DNA from: DATHTK01 sp035463295
Lineage (GTDB): Bacteria > Actinomycetota > Rubrobacteria > Rubrobacterales > Rubrobacteraceae
DNA: 64,000 nucleotides
Assembly (NCBI GenBank): GCA_035463295.1
Contig: DATHTK010000028.1
Coordinates: 1-64,000 of the forward strand
Direction: 5' to 3'
Part shown: piece by piece, positions 15,709 through 24,285 of the stretch
Position numbering within the stretch: position 1 is the first letter of the stretch
Layout of the letters: the number at the start of each line of letters is the position of its first letter
Notes under the pieces: generated by a model
What the model was told of the DNA's origin: nothing
Database searches by the model: none
Seen by the model: the letters and a program-made list of their open reading frames with translations, nothing else
Position numbers and translations under genes: made by a program

Positions 15709-16577
15709 GCCTTGACCCCCCGGTACTCGGCCCACGCCCACGAGAGAGCGCGCCGCGCGAGCACTCCAACTGCGTGGGCCCGGTAGGCGGCGGTGCCGCG
15801 GACGTCGCTTATAGGGCGGGCCGCCTCGGCCACCAGCGCGCCGAAGCGCTCGAGGGCCGCCGCTCCGATGAGCGCGCGCGAGCTCCACAGGTTCCCCTCC
15901 TCCAGCACGCCCTCGATGAACTCCTCGGCCCCGGTGGCCCGGAGCGGCGTCGGCGCCGCCGAGCCGAGGCAGGCTCCGACCCTCTTCTTCTCCGGATGTA
16001 ATGCGAGGCCGAAGGAGCAGACGGAGATCACCATCGCGTTGCGCGGTCCGATCTTCGAGTACTGCTGTGGCCCCTCGGCCTCCGGGACGAGGAACGCGTA
16101 GATCAGCTCGTCCGGCCTTAGAACGTTCCTCTTCGGCCCGGTGATGAACTCCTCCACCGCAACACGGCGCGTACCCTCGATGGAAGTGACCTCTACCTCG
16201 GCGTCGGAGACGTAGAGAGGCGGGAGGGCGTCGCCGGCCGGTGAGGACGTGCCCAGGTTGCCCCCGACGGTGCCCCGGTTGCGGATCTGGGGCGAGCCCA
16301 CGGTGCGCGAGGCTATCGCCAGGCCGGGTAGCCTCTCCCCGAGCTCGGCGATGATCCGGGTGTAGGTGACCCCCGCGCCGACGCGCAGGCGCCCGTTCTC
16401 CCACGTCCACTCCTGCAGCTCCTCGACCCGCGTGAGGTCCATTATCGCTGCGGGCCGCTCCCGGTCGAAGTTCAGGTCCACCATGACGTCCGTGCCGCCG
16501 AAGATGGGCCTCGCCCCGGGATGCTCGGCCCGGATCTCCAGGGCCTCCCGCCAGCCGTCGGGCTGGAAGAACTCCAC
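15705..16577 (-). CDS. xdhB: Xanthine dehydrogenase FAD-binding subunit
   Basis: 290 residues, CoxM/XdhB family. FAD-binding motifs are ARPIFGGTDVMVDLNF near residue 30 and TVGSPQIRNRGTVGGNLG followed by TSSPAGDALP near residue 105. It transfers electrons to NAD+ or another acceptor. The start is GTG 16577 with GGAGG seven bases upstream. The frame extends to 17129 but only as an adenine deaminase shadow. It starts 32 bases after the adenine deaminase stop. Confidence 0.92.
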   Translation of the reverse strand: MEFFQPDGWREALEIRAEHPGARPIFGGTDVMVDLNFDRERPAAIMDLTRVEELQEWTWENGRLRVGAGVTYTRIIAELGERLPGLAIASRTVGSPQIRNRGTVGGNLGTSSPAGDALPPLYVSDAEVEVTSIEGTRRVAVEEFITGPKRNVLRPDELIYAFLVPEAEGPQQYSKIGPRNAMVISVCSFGLALHPEKKRVGACLGSAAPTPLRATGAEEFIEGVLEEGNLWSSRALIGAAALERFGALVAEAARPISDVRGTAAYRAHAVGVLARRALSWAWAEYRGVKA

Positions 16578-16609
16578 TTGCCTACCTCCCCTCCCCCGCC
16601 AAGCCCGTC

Positions 16610-18451
16610 TCAGCCCTCTTCGAAGAGATCGACTAACGCGAAGCCCTGCTCCCCCACCGCGATGATCCCCTTTTCCGAGACGTGGAGCTCGGGCAGAACC
16701 ACGAGCGCCAGCAGCGAGAGCGTCATGAAGGCGTAGTTGAGTCGGCAGCCGGCCCCGTGGAGGGCCTCGCCGATGGCCCTGGACCTCTCCGCGACCTCCT
16801 CGTATGGCTCTGGGGACATGAGACCGGCGACCGGGAGGGGCAGCAGCGTGAGCCTCTCCTCCGTGGCGACGGCGACCCCGCCGCCCTCGTCGGCGACGGC
16901 GCGGGCGGCGCGGGCCATCAACGTCTCGGAGTTCCCCATCACCATCAGGTTGTGGCTGTCGTGAGCGACGGTGGTGGAGAGGGCCGCGGGCTCTTCGAAG
17001 CCGAGCCCGCTCACGAAGCCCGTACGGTGTTCGCCCGTCTTGCCGTGGCGCTCTATGACGCAGATCCTGGCGACATCCGCGCCGGGATTCAGGCGGACAA
17101 GCCCTCCCTCTACCGGCAGCTCGACCCACTCCTCCTTCGTCTCGACGTGGTTCTCGACGACCCGGATGCTCCGGGCGCGCACCCTCCCGTTCTCCGCAGG
17201 AACGCCCTCCGGCGCGCGCACCTCGAAGGTCTCTTCCGAGACGGGCCGTCGCAGCGTCACGGTCCCGAGGGCGTAGTCGGGGTACGGGTAGGCGGGCAGA
17301 TCCACGACCATACGGCCCGCTTCGGCGACGACGCGGCCGGCCGCGATGGTGAGCGAGACGTTCACGTCGGCCAGATTCCCGTCGAGGAGGATGATGTCGG
17401 CGCAGCGACCCGGGGTGACGCTCCCGACATCGCGCCAGACGCCGAACCGCTCGGCGGCGTTGAGGGTCGCCATCTGGAAGGCCGTGACGGGCCCCACGCC
17501 CTGCTGTATGGCGTGGCGCACGACGAAGTCCAGGTGGCCCTCCTCGACGAGGGATTCGGGGCTCCGGTCGTCGGTGACGAGCAGGATGTGGCGCGGGTCG
17601 AGGCCGAGCTCGGTGTGGGCCTTTATCGTCGCGGCGACGTCGTGCCAGGCCGAGCCGCGCCTGAGCTTCGCGTACATCCCCTGGCGCAATCTCCAGACCG
17701 TGTCCTCGGTCGTCGTGCCCTCGTGGCAGCCGGTGATGCCGCTCGCGGCGTAGGCGGCGAGGCGCCAGTCGTCGGGCGGCCAGCAGAAGTGGCCGTCGGC
17801 GACCTTGCCGGCGCGCAGCGCGGCCTCTATCTCGCCGTGCATCTTCTCGTCGCCGAAGACGACGCCGGGGAAGTTCATCACCTCGCCCAAAGCGATGACG
17901 TCATCCCCCCACGAGAGGGCCTCGGCGACCTCCTCTGGCCCGATCACCGCCCCCGGCGTCTCCAGCTCCGTCGAGGTCGAGGGGACGCAGGAGGCCACCT
18001 GCATGTAGGCGGCCAGAGGCGTCGCGCGCGCCTCGTCGACCATGAGCTCGAGCCCGCGGAGCCCGAGGACGTTGGTGATCTCGTGGGCGTCGAAAAAGCC
18101 GCCCGTGGTCCCTAGCGGCAGGACGGCGCGGGCGAACTGGGTGACGGTGATCTGGCTGCTCTCTATGTGGCAGTGGCCGTCGAGAAACCCCGGCGCGATG
18201 TAGCGGCCACCCGCCTCGATAACCCGCGTCTCGTCACCGATGGTGTGGCTCGCGTCGGGTCCCACGTACGCTATGCGCGGGCCCCGCACCGCGACGCTCG
18301 TGTTCGGCAAGATCTCACCGGAGGTGACGCTCACGAGCGTGCCGCCCCGAATCACGAGGGTCGCCGGCTGGTCTCCTCGTGCGGTCGCCGCGAGGTCGCG
18401 GGTCATCCGGTAGAGCGGCGTCCTCTCGAAATCCGACATCGTCGTCGCCAT
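16610..18451 (-). CDS. ade: Adenine deaminase
   Basis: 613 residues, the AdeC-type amidohydrolase converting adenine to hypoxanthine. The metal site begins in GFLDGHCHIESSQITVTQFA; further landmarks are GGFFDAHEITNVLG, ALGEVMNFPGVVFGDEK, GCHEGTTTEDTVWRLRQGMY and HILLVTDDRSPESLVEEGHL. The C-terminal half has TVAHDSHNLMVMGNS. It is the first gene of the purine run. ATG 18451 has AAGG immediately before it; an in-frame ATG four codons later has better spacing to AAAGGA and may be the true start. Confidence 0.92.
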   Translation of the reverse strand: MATTMSDFERTPLYRMTRDLAATARGDQPATLVIRGGTLVSVTSGEILPNTSVAVRGPRIAYVGPDASHTIGDETRVIEAGGRYIAPGFLDGHCHIESSQITVTQFARAVLPLGTTGGFFDAHEITNVLGLRGLELMVDEARATPLAAYMQVASCVPSTSTELETPGAVIGPEEVAEALSWGDDVIALGEVMNFPGVVFGDEKMHGEIEAALRAGKVADGHFCWPPDDWRLAAYAASGITGCHEGTTTEDTVWRLRQGMYAKLRRGSAWHDVAATIKAHTELGLDPRHILLVTDDRSPESLVEEGHLDFVVRHAIQQGVGPVTAFQMATLNAAERFGVWRDVGSVTPGRCADIILLDGNLADVNVSLTIAAGRVVAEAGRMVVDLPAYPYPDYALGTVTLRRPVSEETFEVRAPEGVPAENGRVRARSIRVVENHVETKEEWVELPVEGGLVRLNPGADVARICVIERHGKTGEHRTGFVSGLGFEEPAALSTTVAHDSHNLMVMGNSETLMARAARAVADEGGGVAVATEERLTLLPLPVAGLMSPEPYEEVAERSRAIGEALHGAGCRLNYAFMTLSLLALVVLPELHVSEKGIIAVGEQGFALVDLFEEG

Positions 18452-18902
18452 CCTTTCTGGTGCGAGCTAAGATCCAACCCCTATCGGTCCCTGTCGGCCG
18501 GGCATCGATGATAGAGGCGGCGCCGACCGCGCTGGAGGTAGGGTCGGCCCGCTCCGCCGGTCGACCGGCTCTCTCTCGTTGCGCGTCGTCTCCTCTCCCT
18601 CCCGGCGCGACGGACGCGCGGCTACGCCGACCTGAGTGTACGGCCGGGCAAACTTTCGTGTCAAGCGGGGCCGGAGCGCCTCGACCGCGCGCGACGAGCG
18701 GGCTTTAGGATAGAATTGGGCCGAGAAACCCGGATCTCTCCGGTGGCGCGGGAGGGGGCTCGTCGCGGCAGACGACCGGGTTCTCGGGGCAGTGTAAGAG
18801 AGGGGAAGGGACGACTGGGACCGCGCTTCGGCGCTAGCGCTCCCAAGAGGCTCGGCGTAACGCCGCAAAGAGAAGTAAGGTCTCGTGCGAAGGAGGGCTC
18901 CC
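18452..18902. other. Divergent control region between purine and glycolate operons
   Basis: 451 bases with no supportable gene. It separates the purine operon (leftward) from glcDEF (rightward) and must hold promoters for both. A good leftward -35/-10 pair is listed separately. On the right-hand strand a TAGAAT at 18711-18716 could be a -10, but no matching -35 was found. I saw no recognisable operator. Confidence 0.6.
18635..18664 (-). promoter_or_regulatory. Sigma-70-type promoter candidate for the purine operon
   Basis: On the minus strand TTGACA (18664-18659) is followed after 18 bases by TACACT (18640-18635). The -35 is a perfect match and the -10 matches four of six positions. It lies about 185 bases upstream of the adenine deaminase start, leaving a leader long enough for regulation. 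Confidence 0.5.
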
Positions 18903-20357
18903 GTGGAGCGAGACAGGCTCATACAGACGATGGAAGGCATTCTCGGGGCGGAGGGTGTGATCTCCGAGCGCGAGCAGCTGCGCACCTACGAGTGTGACGG
19001 CCTGATGAACTACCGCGTCATCCCGGATCTCGTCGTTCTCCCCGAGACCGCAGAGCACGTTCAGAGGGTAGTCAGGGTATGCTACGAGGAGGGGATCCCC
19101 TTTGTCGCACGCGGCTCGGGGACCGGTCTCTCGGGCGGGGCGCTGCCCGTCGAGGCGGGGATCCTCATCGTCCTCAGCAGGATGCGCAAGATCCTCGAGG
19201 TGGACCTCGAGAACCAGCGGGTCGTCGTCGAGCCCGGAGTCGTGAACATCTGGGTCAGCCAGGAGGTCGCCGACGCGGGCTACTACTACGCACCCGACCC
19301 GGCGAGCCAGATCGTCTCCTCTATCGGTGGGAACCTCGCGGAGAATAGCGGCGGTGTCCACTGCCTCAAGTACGGTTTCACGACGAACCACGTCACGGGG
19401 GCCGAGGTCGTACTGCCCGACGGATCGGTTGCCCACATCGGCGGTGGCAAGGCCCCCGACGAGCCGGGCTACGACCTCCTTGGAGCCTTTGTCGGCTCCG
19501 AGGGCACGCTCGGAATAGCTACCAAGATCACGCTGCGCATCGTGCGCAAGCCCGAGTCGGTCAGGACGCTGCTCGCGGCCTTCGAGGACACCGAGCAGGC
19601 CGGCGGGGCGGTCTCGGGGATCATCGGGGCCGGGATCGTGCCGGCCGCGATAGAGATGATGGACGCCCTGTGCATCGAGGCGGTCGAGACCGCGGTCCAC
19701 CCGGGCTTCCCGGAGGCGGGTGCGGTCCTTATCGTCGAGCTCGACGGGCCCGAGGCCGAGGTCGCCGACCAGTTCGACCACACCATAAAGGTCTGCGAGG
19801 AGAACGATGCCTCGGAGATCCGGATCGCCGAGGACGACGCCGAGCGGGCGCTTTTCTGGAAGGGCCGCAAGGCGGCCTTCGGCGCGATGGGCCGCATCTC
19901 CAACGACTACTACGTGCAGGATTCGGTAGTCCCGCGTACCGAGCTTGGCAAGGTCCTCAAGAAGATCTCCGACCTCGGCTCGGAGTACGGGATGCGCGTC
20001 GCCAACGTCTTCCACGCCGGCGACGGCAACCTGCACCCGCTGGTCCTCTACGACAGCAACGTCCCTGGGGAGGCCGAGAAGGCCGAGAGCCTCGCCGGCG
20101 ACATCGTATTCACCTGCCTCGAACACGGCGGCTCCCTGACCGGTGAGCACGGCATCGGCGAGGACAAGAAGAAGTACATGCCGAAGATGTTTACGACGGA
20201 TGACCTCGACACCATGCAGCTTCTGCGGTGCGCCTTCGACCCGCACCAGATCTGCAACCCCGGCAAGATCTTCCCGACACCCCGCCTCTGCGGCGAACGA
20301 CCGGGACCCTTCCGGATGCACCCGCTCCAGAAGGCCGGCCTCGTGGAGCAGTTCTAA
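18903..20357 (+). CDS. glcD: Glycolate oxidase subunit GlcD (FAD)
   Basis: 484 residues. With GlcE and GlcF it oxidises glycolate to glyoxylate and passes electrons to the respiratory chain. The FAD-binding PCMH domain shows GSGTGLSGGALPVEAGILI near residue 70 and SSIGGNLAENSGGVHCLKYG near 135. The C-terminal domain shows VANVFHAGDGNLHPLVLYD and SLTGEHGIGEDKKKYMP. GTG 18903 is preferred over GTG 18885 because GGAGGG lies five bases before it. A D-lactate dehydrogenase of the same family is the alternative; the complete glcDEF order favours glycolate. It abuts glcE with no gap. Confidence 0.92.
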   Translation: MERDRLIQTMEGILGAEGVISEREQLRTYECDGLMNYRVIPDLVVLPETAEHVQRVVRVCYEEGIPFVARGSGTGLSGGALPVEAGILIVLSRMRKILEVDLENQRVVVEPGVVNIWVSQEVADAGYYYAPDPASQIVSSIGGNLAENSGGVHCLKYGFTTNHVTGAEVVLPDGSVAHIGGGKAPDEPGYDLLGAFVGSEGTLGIATKITLRIVRKPESVRTLLAAFEDTEQAGGAVSGIIGAGIVPAAIEMMDALCIEAVETAVHPGFPEAGAVLIVELDGPEAEVADQFDHTIKVCEENDASEIRIAEDDAERALFWKGRKAAFGAMGRISNDYYVQDSVVPRTELGKVLKKISDLGSEYGMRVANVFHAGDGNLHPLVLYDSNVPGEAEKAESLAGDIVFTCLEHGGSLTGEHGIGEDKKKYMPKMFTTDDLDTMQLLRCAFDPHQICNPGKIFPTPRLCGERPGPFRMHPLQKAGLVEQF

Positions 20358-21620
20358 ATGGAGACGAAGCGGACTTCGATGGAAGCTCTCCAGAACATAG
20401 TCGGGGTGGAGAACGTCCGGGATGCCGCCCCCGAAGACGCGACCTGTGGCGTCGAGCCCCTCTTCGTCGTCGAGCCGGGATCGGTCGAGGAGACGAGCGA
20501 GCTGATGAAGCTCGCGGATCGCGAGGGTCTCGTCGTTGCCCCGCGCGGCGGCGGAACTAAGATGCACCTCGGGGACCCGCCGCGCGAGATCGACCTGATC
20601 CTGAGCACGGCGCGCCTTGTCGAGGTCATCGAGTACGTCCCCGGCGACCAGGTGGTGAGGGTCCAGTCCGGCATAAGGCTCGCGGATCTTCAAGAGCGCC
20701 TCGCGGGCTCGAACCAGATGCTCGGCATAGATCCTCCGGAGGAGGGGGCGACTATCGGGGGCATCGTCGCGTCGAACTCCTCCGGTCCGCGCCGGTACAG
20801 GTACGGCACGATCCGGGACCTCATCATCGGCATCACGGTCGTCCTCTCGGACGGCACCGTGGCGAAGGCCGGCGGCAAGGTCGTGAAGAACGTGGCCGGA
20901 TACGACCTCTCCAAGCTCTTCACGGGCTCCCTGGGCACCCTGGGCGTCATCGCGGAGGCCAACTTCCGGCTCCACCCGCGCCCCGAGGTGTCCCGGACGG
21001 TCGCGGTCGCTGTCGAGAGCTCCCGGGCGGCGCAGGGGGCGGCCCAGGCCATCGTTCACTCTCAGGTCGAGGCCACCGCGGTCGAGCTGCGCTGGGATGA
21101 GGAGCAGAAGCAGGTCACGGTCCTCCTCGAGAGCATACCGGCCGGCATCGAGGCCAAGGCCGAGACCGCCGCCTTTCTCCTCAAGGACTTCGGCGAGGTC
21201 CGGGAGTTGTCAGAGGACGAGGGAGATCTCCCCGCTCCGCCGGAGGTCGCCGATGACGAGGCGGTGGTCAAGGTCTCCGTTCCCCCGAACGAGCTCGCGA
21301 GCGTCCTCGACTCCGTTCTCGGGGCGGCCGGGCGCAGGGACGTGGGAGCGCGCCTGACGGGCCACGCTGCGAGCGGCGTTACGTATGCGACGCTCTCCGG
21401 TGGGACCGAGGCGCGAGCCGCGGTTGTGGAGGAGCTGCGCGAGATCCGGAGCCGCAGGGGCGGGAGCGTCGTGCTCTTGAAGGCTCCGCTCGAGTTGAAG
21501 AAGATGGTCGGCACCTGGCAGACGAGCGGCAGGGACGATCTCGGCCTCATGCGCCGGGTAAAGGAGAAGTTCGATCCCCGGGGTGGGCTGAACCCCGGCA
21601 GGTTTATAGGAGGTTTCTAG
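20358..21620 (+). CDS. glcE: Glycolate oxidase subunit GlcE (FAD)
   Basis: 420 residues, a shorter relative of GlcD. The FAD-binding half shows VAPRGGGTKMHLGDPPREID, SGIRLADLQERLAG and NSSGPRRYRYGTIRDLIIGI, then GGKVVKNVAGYDLSKLFTGS. The end (RVKEKFDPRGGLNPGRF) matches the family. The ATG directly follows the glcD TAA and the TAG overlaps the glcF GTG by one base, so the three subunits are made in step. Confidence 0.92.
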   Translation: METKRTSMEALQNIVGVENVRDAAPEDATCGVEPLFVVEPGSVEETSELMKLADREGLVVAPRGGGTKMHLGDPPREIDLILSTARLVEVIEYVPGDQVVRVQSGIRLADLQERLAGSNQMLGIDPPEEGATIGGIVASNSSGPRRYRYGTIRDLIIGITVVLSDGTVAKAGGKVVKNVAGYDLSKLFTGSLGTLGVIAEANFRLHPRPEVSRTVAVAVESSRAAQGAAQAIVHSQVEATAVELRWDEEQKQVTVLLESIPAGIEAKAETAAFLLKDFGEVRELSEDEGDLPAPPEVADDEAVVKVSVPPNELASVLDSVLGAAGRRDVGARLTGHAASGVTYATLSGGTEARAAVVEELREIRSRRGGSVVLLKAPLELKKMVGTWQTSGRDDLGLMRRVKEKFDPRGGLNPGRFIGGF

Positions 21621-23146
21621 TGACCGAGCGTAACGGCGGTCGCGGCGGAGATAACCGCTACAACGCGACCGACGCCACCGAGCGGCACCGAGACGAGGGT
21701 ACGCCGCGCGAGGAGGCGATGGCCGAGGCCATCGGGGCCGGGAGCCCGGAGGACTCGGGGCAGGACACCTTCGCGGCTACTACGGACTCCCTCCAGCACA
21801 CCGTCGGGCGCGACCGGCCCGAGAGCGGGTCCTACGTCTTTCCCGCCTTCGACGACCACCACCCGCCGGACAAAGACCTCATAGACGACTGCGTCCACTG
21901 CGGTTTCTGTCTGCCGACGTGTCCGACCTACGTCCTCTTCGGCGAGGAGATGGACTCCCCCAGGGGGCGCATCTACCTCATGAACAAGGGCCTCACCGAG
22001 GAGCCGATGAACGACGAGATGGTCCGTCACTGGGATCTTTGCCTCGGGTGCATGGCCTGCGTTACCGCCTGTCCCTCGGGCGTCCAGTACGACAAGCTCA
22101 TCGAGTCCACCAGGGCGCAGGTCGAGCGGCGCTACGAGAGGCGACCCGACGACAAGGCCTTCCGGGAGATGATCTTCCAGTTCTTCCCCTACCCGAACCG
22201 TCTGCGCGCCATCGCCGCCCCCATGCGCCTCTACAAGCGGTTCGGCGTAGGGGAGAGGCTGCGCAAGATGGGCATCATGGACCGTATGCCCGCCCGGATG
22301 CGGGCGATGGAGGCCCTCCTTCCCGACCTGCCTAGAGAGGAGAAGATCTCAGAGCTCACGCAGCCCCTCGGCGGGGGGACCCCGCGCCGGCGTGTGGGCG
22401 TCCTGACCGGATGCGTGCAGCGGGTCTTCTTCTCCAGCGTCAACGCCGCCACGGTGCGGGTTCTCGCCGCCGAGGGCTGTGAGGTCGTAGCTCCGGCAAG
22501 CCAGGGCTGCTGCGGCGCCCTCTCGACGCACGCCGGGCGCGAGGAGGAGTCGCTCGCCTTCGCGAGAAAGACCATAGATACCTTCGAGAGGGAGAACCTG
22601 GACCACGTGATCGTCAACGCCGCCGGCTGTGGCTCGACGATGAAGGAGTACGGCTACCTGCTGCGCGACGACCCCGAGTACGCCGAGAGGGCCAGCGCCT
22701 TCTCGGAGAAGGTCATGGACGTCTCGGAGTTTATCCAGGACCTCGGACCCGTCGCCGAGCGCCACCCGCTGCCGGTGTCCGCGGCCTACCACGACGCCTG
22801 CCACCTCGCGCACGCCCAGGGGGTGCGCCAGCAGCCGCGACAAACCCTCAAGCAGATACCCGGCATGGAGGTAAAGGAGATCCGCGAGGCCGAGGTCTGC
22901 TGCGGGTCGGCCGGCATCTACAACATGGTCGAGCCCGAGCCGGCCGCCGAGCTCGGGGAGCGCAAGGCGAACAACATCCTCAAGACGGGCGCTCGCATGA
23001 TCGTCACTTCCAATCCGGGGTGCATACTCCAGATACAGGCCTCGCTCAAGAAGATGGGCCACGACGGCCTCCCGATGGCGCATCCGATGGAGGTGCTCGA
23101 CGCTTCCCTGCGCGGCGAGCCCGTCGAGACCCTGCTCGACCGCTAG
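21620..23146 (+). CDS. glcF: Glycolate oxidase iron-sulfur subunit GlcF with long N-terminal extension
   Basis: 508 residues. Two 4Fe-4S motifs, CVHCGFCLPTCPTY (from residue 91) and CLGCMACVTACPSGV, precede two CCG domains (SQGCCGALSTHAG and EVCCGSAGIYN). It carries electrons from the flavin subunits. The first cluster normally lies about 25 residues from the N-terminus; here a polar, disordered-looking segment of about 65 additional residues rich in Glu, Asp, Arg and Gly precedes it. GTG 21620 has AGGAGG six bases upstream and overlaps the glcE stop, which supports the long form. Confidence 0.92.
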   Translation: MTERNGGRGGDNRYNATDATERHRDEGTPREEAMAEAIGAGSPEDSGQDTFAATTDSLQHTVGRDRPESGSYVFPAFDDHHPPDKDLIDDCVHCGFCLPTCPTYVLFGEEMDSPRGRIYLMNKGLTEEPMNDEMVRHWDLCLGCMACVTACPSGVQYDKLIESTRAQVERRYERRPDDKAFREMIFQFFPYPNRLRAIAAPMRLYKRFGVGERLRKMGIMDRMPARMRAMEALLPDLPREEKISELTQPLGGGTPRRRVGVLTGCVQRVFFSSVNAATVRVLAAEGCEVVAPASQGCCGALSTHAGREEESLAFARKTIDTFERENLDHVIVNAAGCGSTMKEYGYLLRDDPEYAERASAFSEKVMDVSEFIQDLGPVAERHPLPVSAAYHDACHLAHAQGVRQQPRQTLKQIPGMEVKEIREAEVCCGSAGIYNMVEPEPAAELGERKANNILKTGARMIVTSNPGCILQIQASLKKMGHDGLPMAHPMEVLDASLRGEPVETLLDR

Positions 23147-23147
23147 G

Positions 23148-24062
23148 GTGCGAACGCCCCGCTCTCTCCTCGCCGTCCCCGCCTCGAACCTGGAGATGGC
23201 GGGGAAGGCGCTCGCCTCGGAGACCGACGCCGTCTTTCTCGACCTCGAGGACGCCGTCGCCCCGGACGAGAAGGCCGCCTCCCGCGAGAAGGTCGCGCGC
23301 GCCCTCGAAGAGCTCGACTGGCGGGGCCGCCCGACGCTCTACCGCATAAACGCCCTCGATACCCCGTACTTCTACCGCGACCTGATCGAGGTCGTCGAGG
23401 CGGCCGGAGGCTCGCTCGACGCCGTTATCATCCCCAAGGTGAACCGCCCCGAGGACCTTCACGCCGTCGCGACCCTGCTCCAGGCCCTGGAGCTAGCGAT
23501 GGGCCTCGAGGCCGGCAAGATAGGGCTCGAAGCCCAGATAGAGAGCGCCGATGGGCTCGTGAACGCGGACGCCATAGCCCGGGCGACCGGGCGCCTGAGG
23601 GCCCTCCACTTCGGGCCCGGCGACTTCGCAGCGAGCCTGCGCATGCCGCAGACGAGCATCGGGACGATGGACGAGTGGGACGAAGCCTATCCCGGCCACC
23701 GCTTCCACTACGCCATGCAGCGCATCGTCGTCGCGGCCCGCGCCGTTGGGGTGCGCCCCGTGGACGGTCCCGTCGCCGACTACCGCGACGAGGAGGGTCT
23801 GCGCGCGAGCTGCCTCCGCGCTCGGTCTCTGGGCTTCGACGGCAAATGGTGCATCCACCCGGCCCAGATCGAGACCGTCAACGAGGTCTTCTCGCCCACG
23901 CAGAGGGAGGTCGAGTGGGCGAAGAAGGTCGTCGACGCCTACGAGAGGGCGAACGCCGCCGGGTCGGGCGCGATCAGCGTCGACGGCCAGATGGTAGACG
24001 CCGCCTCTATAAGGATGGCCCGAAACACCCTCGACGTCGCCCATGAAGCGGGCGTGGACTGA
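23148..24062 (+). CDS. Malyl-CoA lyase / CitE-like HpcH-HpaI family aldolase
   Basis: 304 residues. Family motifs are RSLLAVPASNLEMAGKALAS, DAVFLDLEDAVAPDEKAASR, GLEAQIESADGLVNADAIA and LHFGPGDFAASLRMPQTSIG; the glutamate and aspartate bind Mg. The CoA-ester lyases of this family cleave or form L-malyl-CoA or beta-methylmalyl-CoA from glyoxylate and an acyl-CoA. GTG 23148 lies one base after the glcF stop. Being last in an operon that makes glyoxylate, condensation of glyoxylate with acetyl- or propionyl-CoA is the likely role. Citramalyl-CoA lyase is an alternative. Confidence 0.85.
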   Translation: MRTPRSLLAVPASNLEMAGKALASETDAVFLDLEDAVAPDEKAASREKVARALEELDWRGRPTLYRINALDTPYFYRDLIEVVEAAGGSLDAVIIPKVNRPEDLHAVATLLQALELAMGLEAGKIGLEAQIESADGLVNADAIARATGRLRALHFGPGDFAASLRMPQTSIGTMDEWDEAYPGHRFHYAMQRIVVAARAVGVRPVDGPVADYRDEEGLRASCLRARSLGFDGKWCIHPAQIETVNEVFSPTQREVEWAKKVVDAYERANAAGSGAISVDGQMVDAASIRMARNTLDVAHEAGVD

Positions 24063-24285
24063 GGGCACATCACGCCGCGCTCTACGCCGATCACCGGCAA
24101 GACGCGCCTGGGGGTAAGAAGCTTTCGATCCGGTCGCGCTTCTCATGACCCTTTTTAGCCTCGAGAAGAGCCCGCATCGCACCTGCGTCTCGCGCGACGG
24201 TCGACGACGACCTCAGTGGTACGGTCGTACATGAAAAGCCTCGGGGCGGAGTTCGAGCCGAGGACCGGCGTTGTAAGATTAAGCG

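Noticed and set aside
18467..18985. 172-codon minus-strand frame in the divergent control region
   Set aside because: Ser/Arg-rich, crosses the glcD start and shows no family motif; treated as noncoding.
18834..21059. 741-codon open frame on the minus strand opposite glcD and glcE
   Set aside because: It mirrors two well-supported enzymes; long antisense frames are normal at this GC content.
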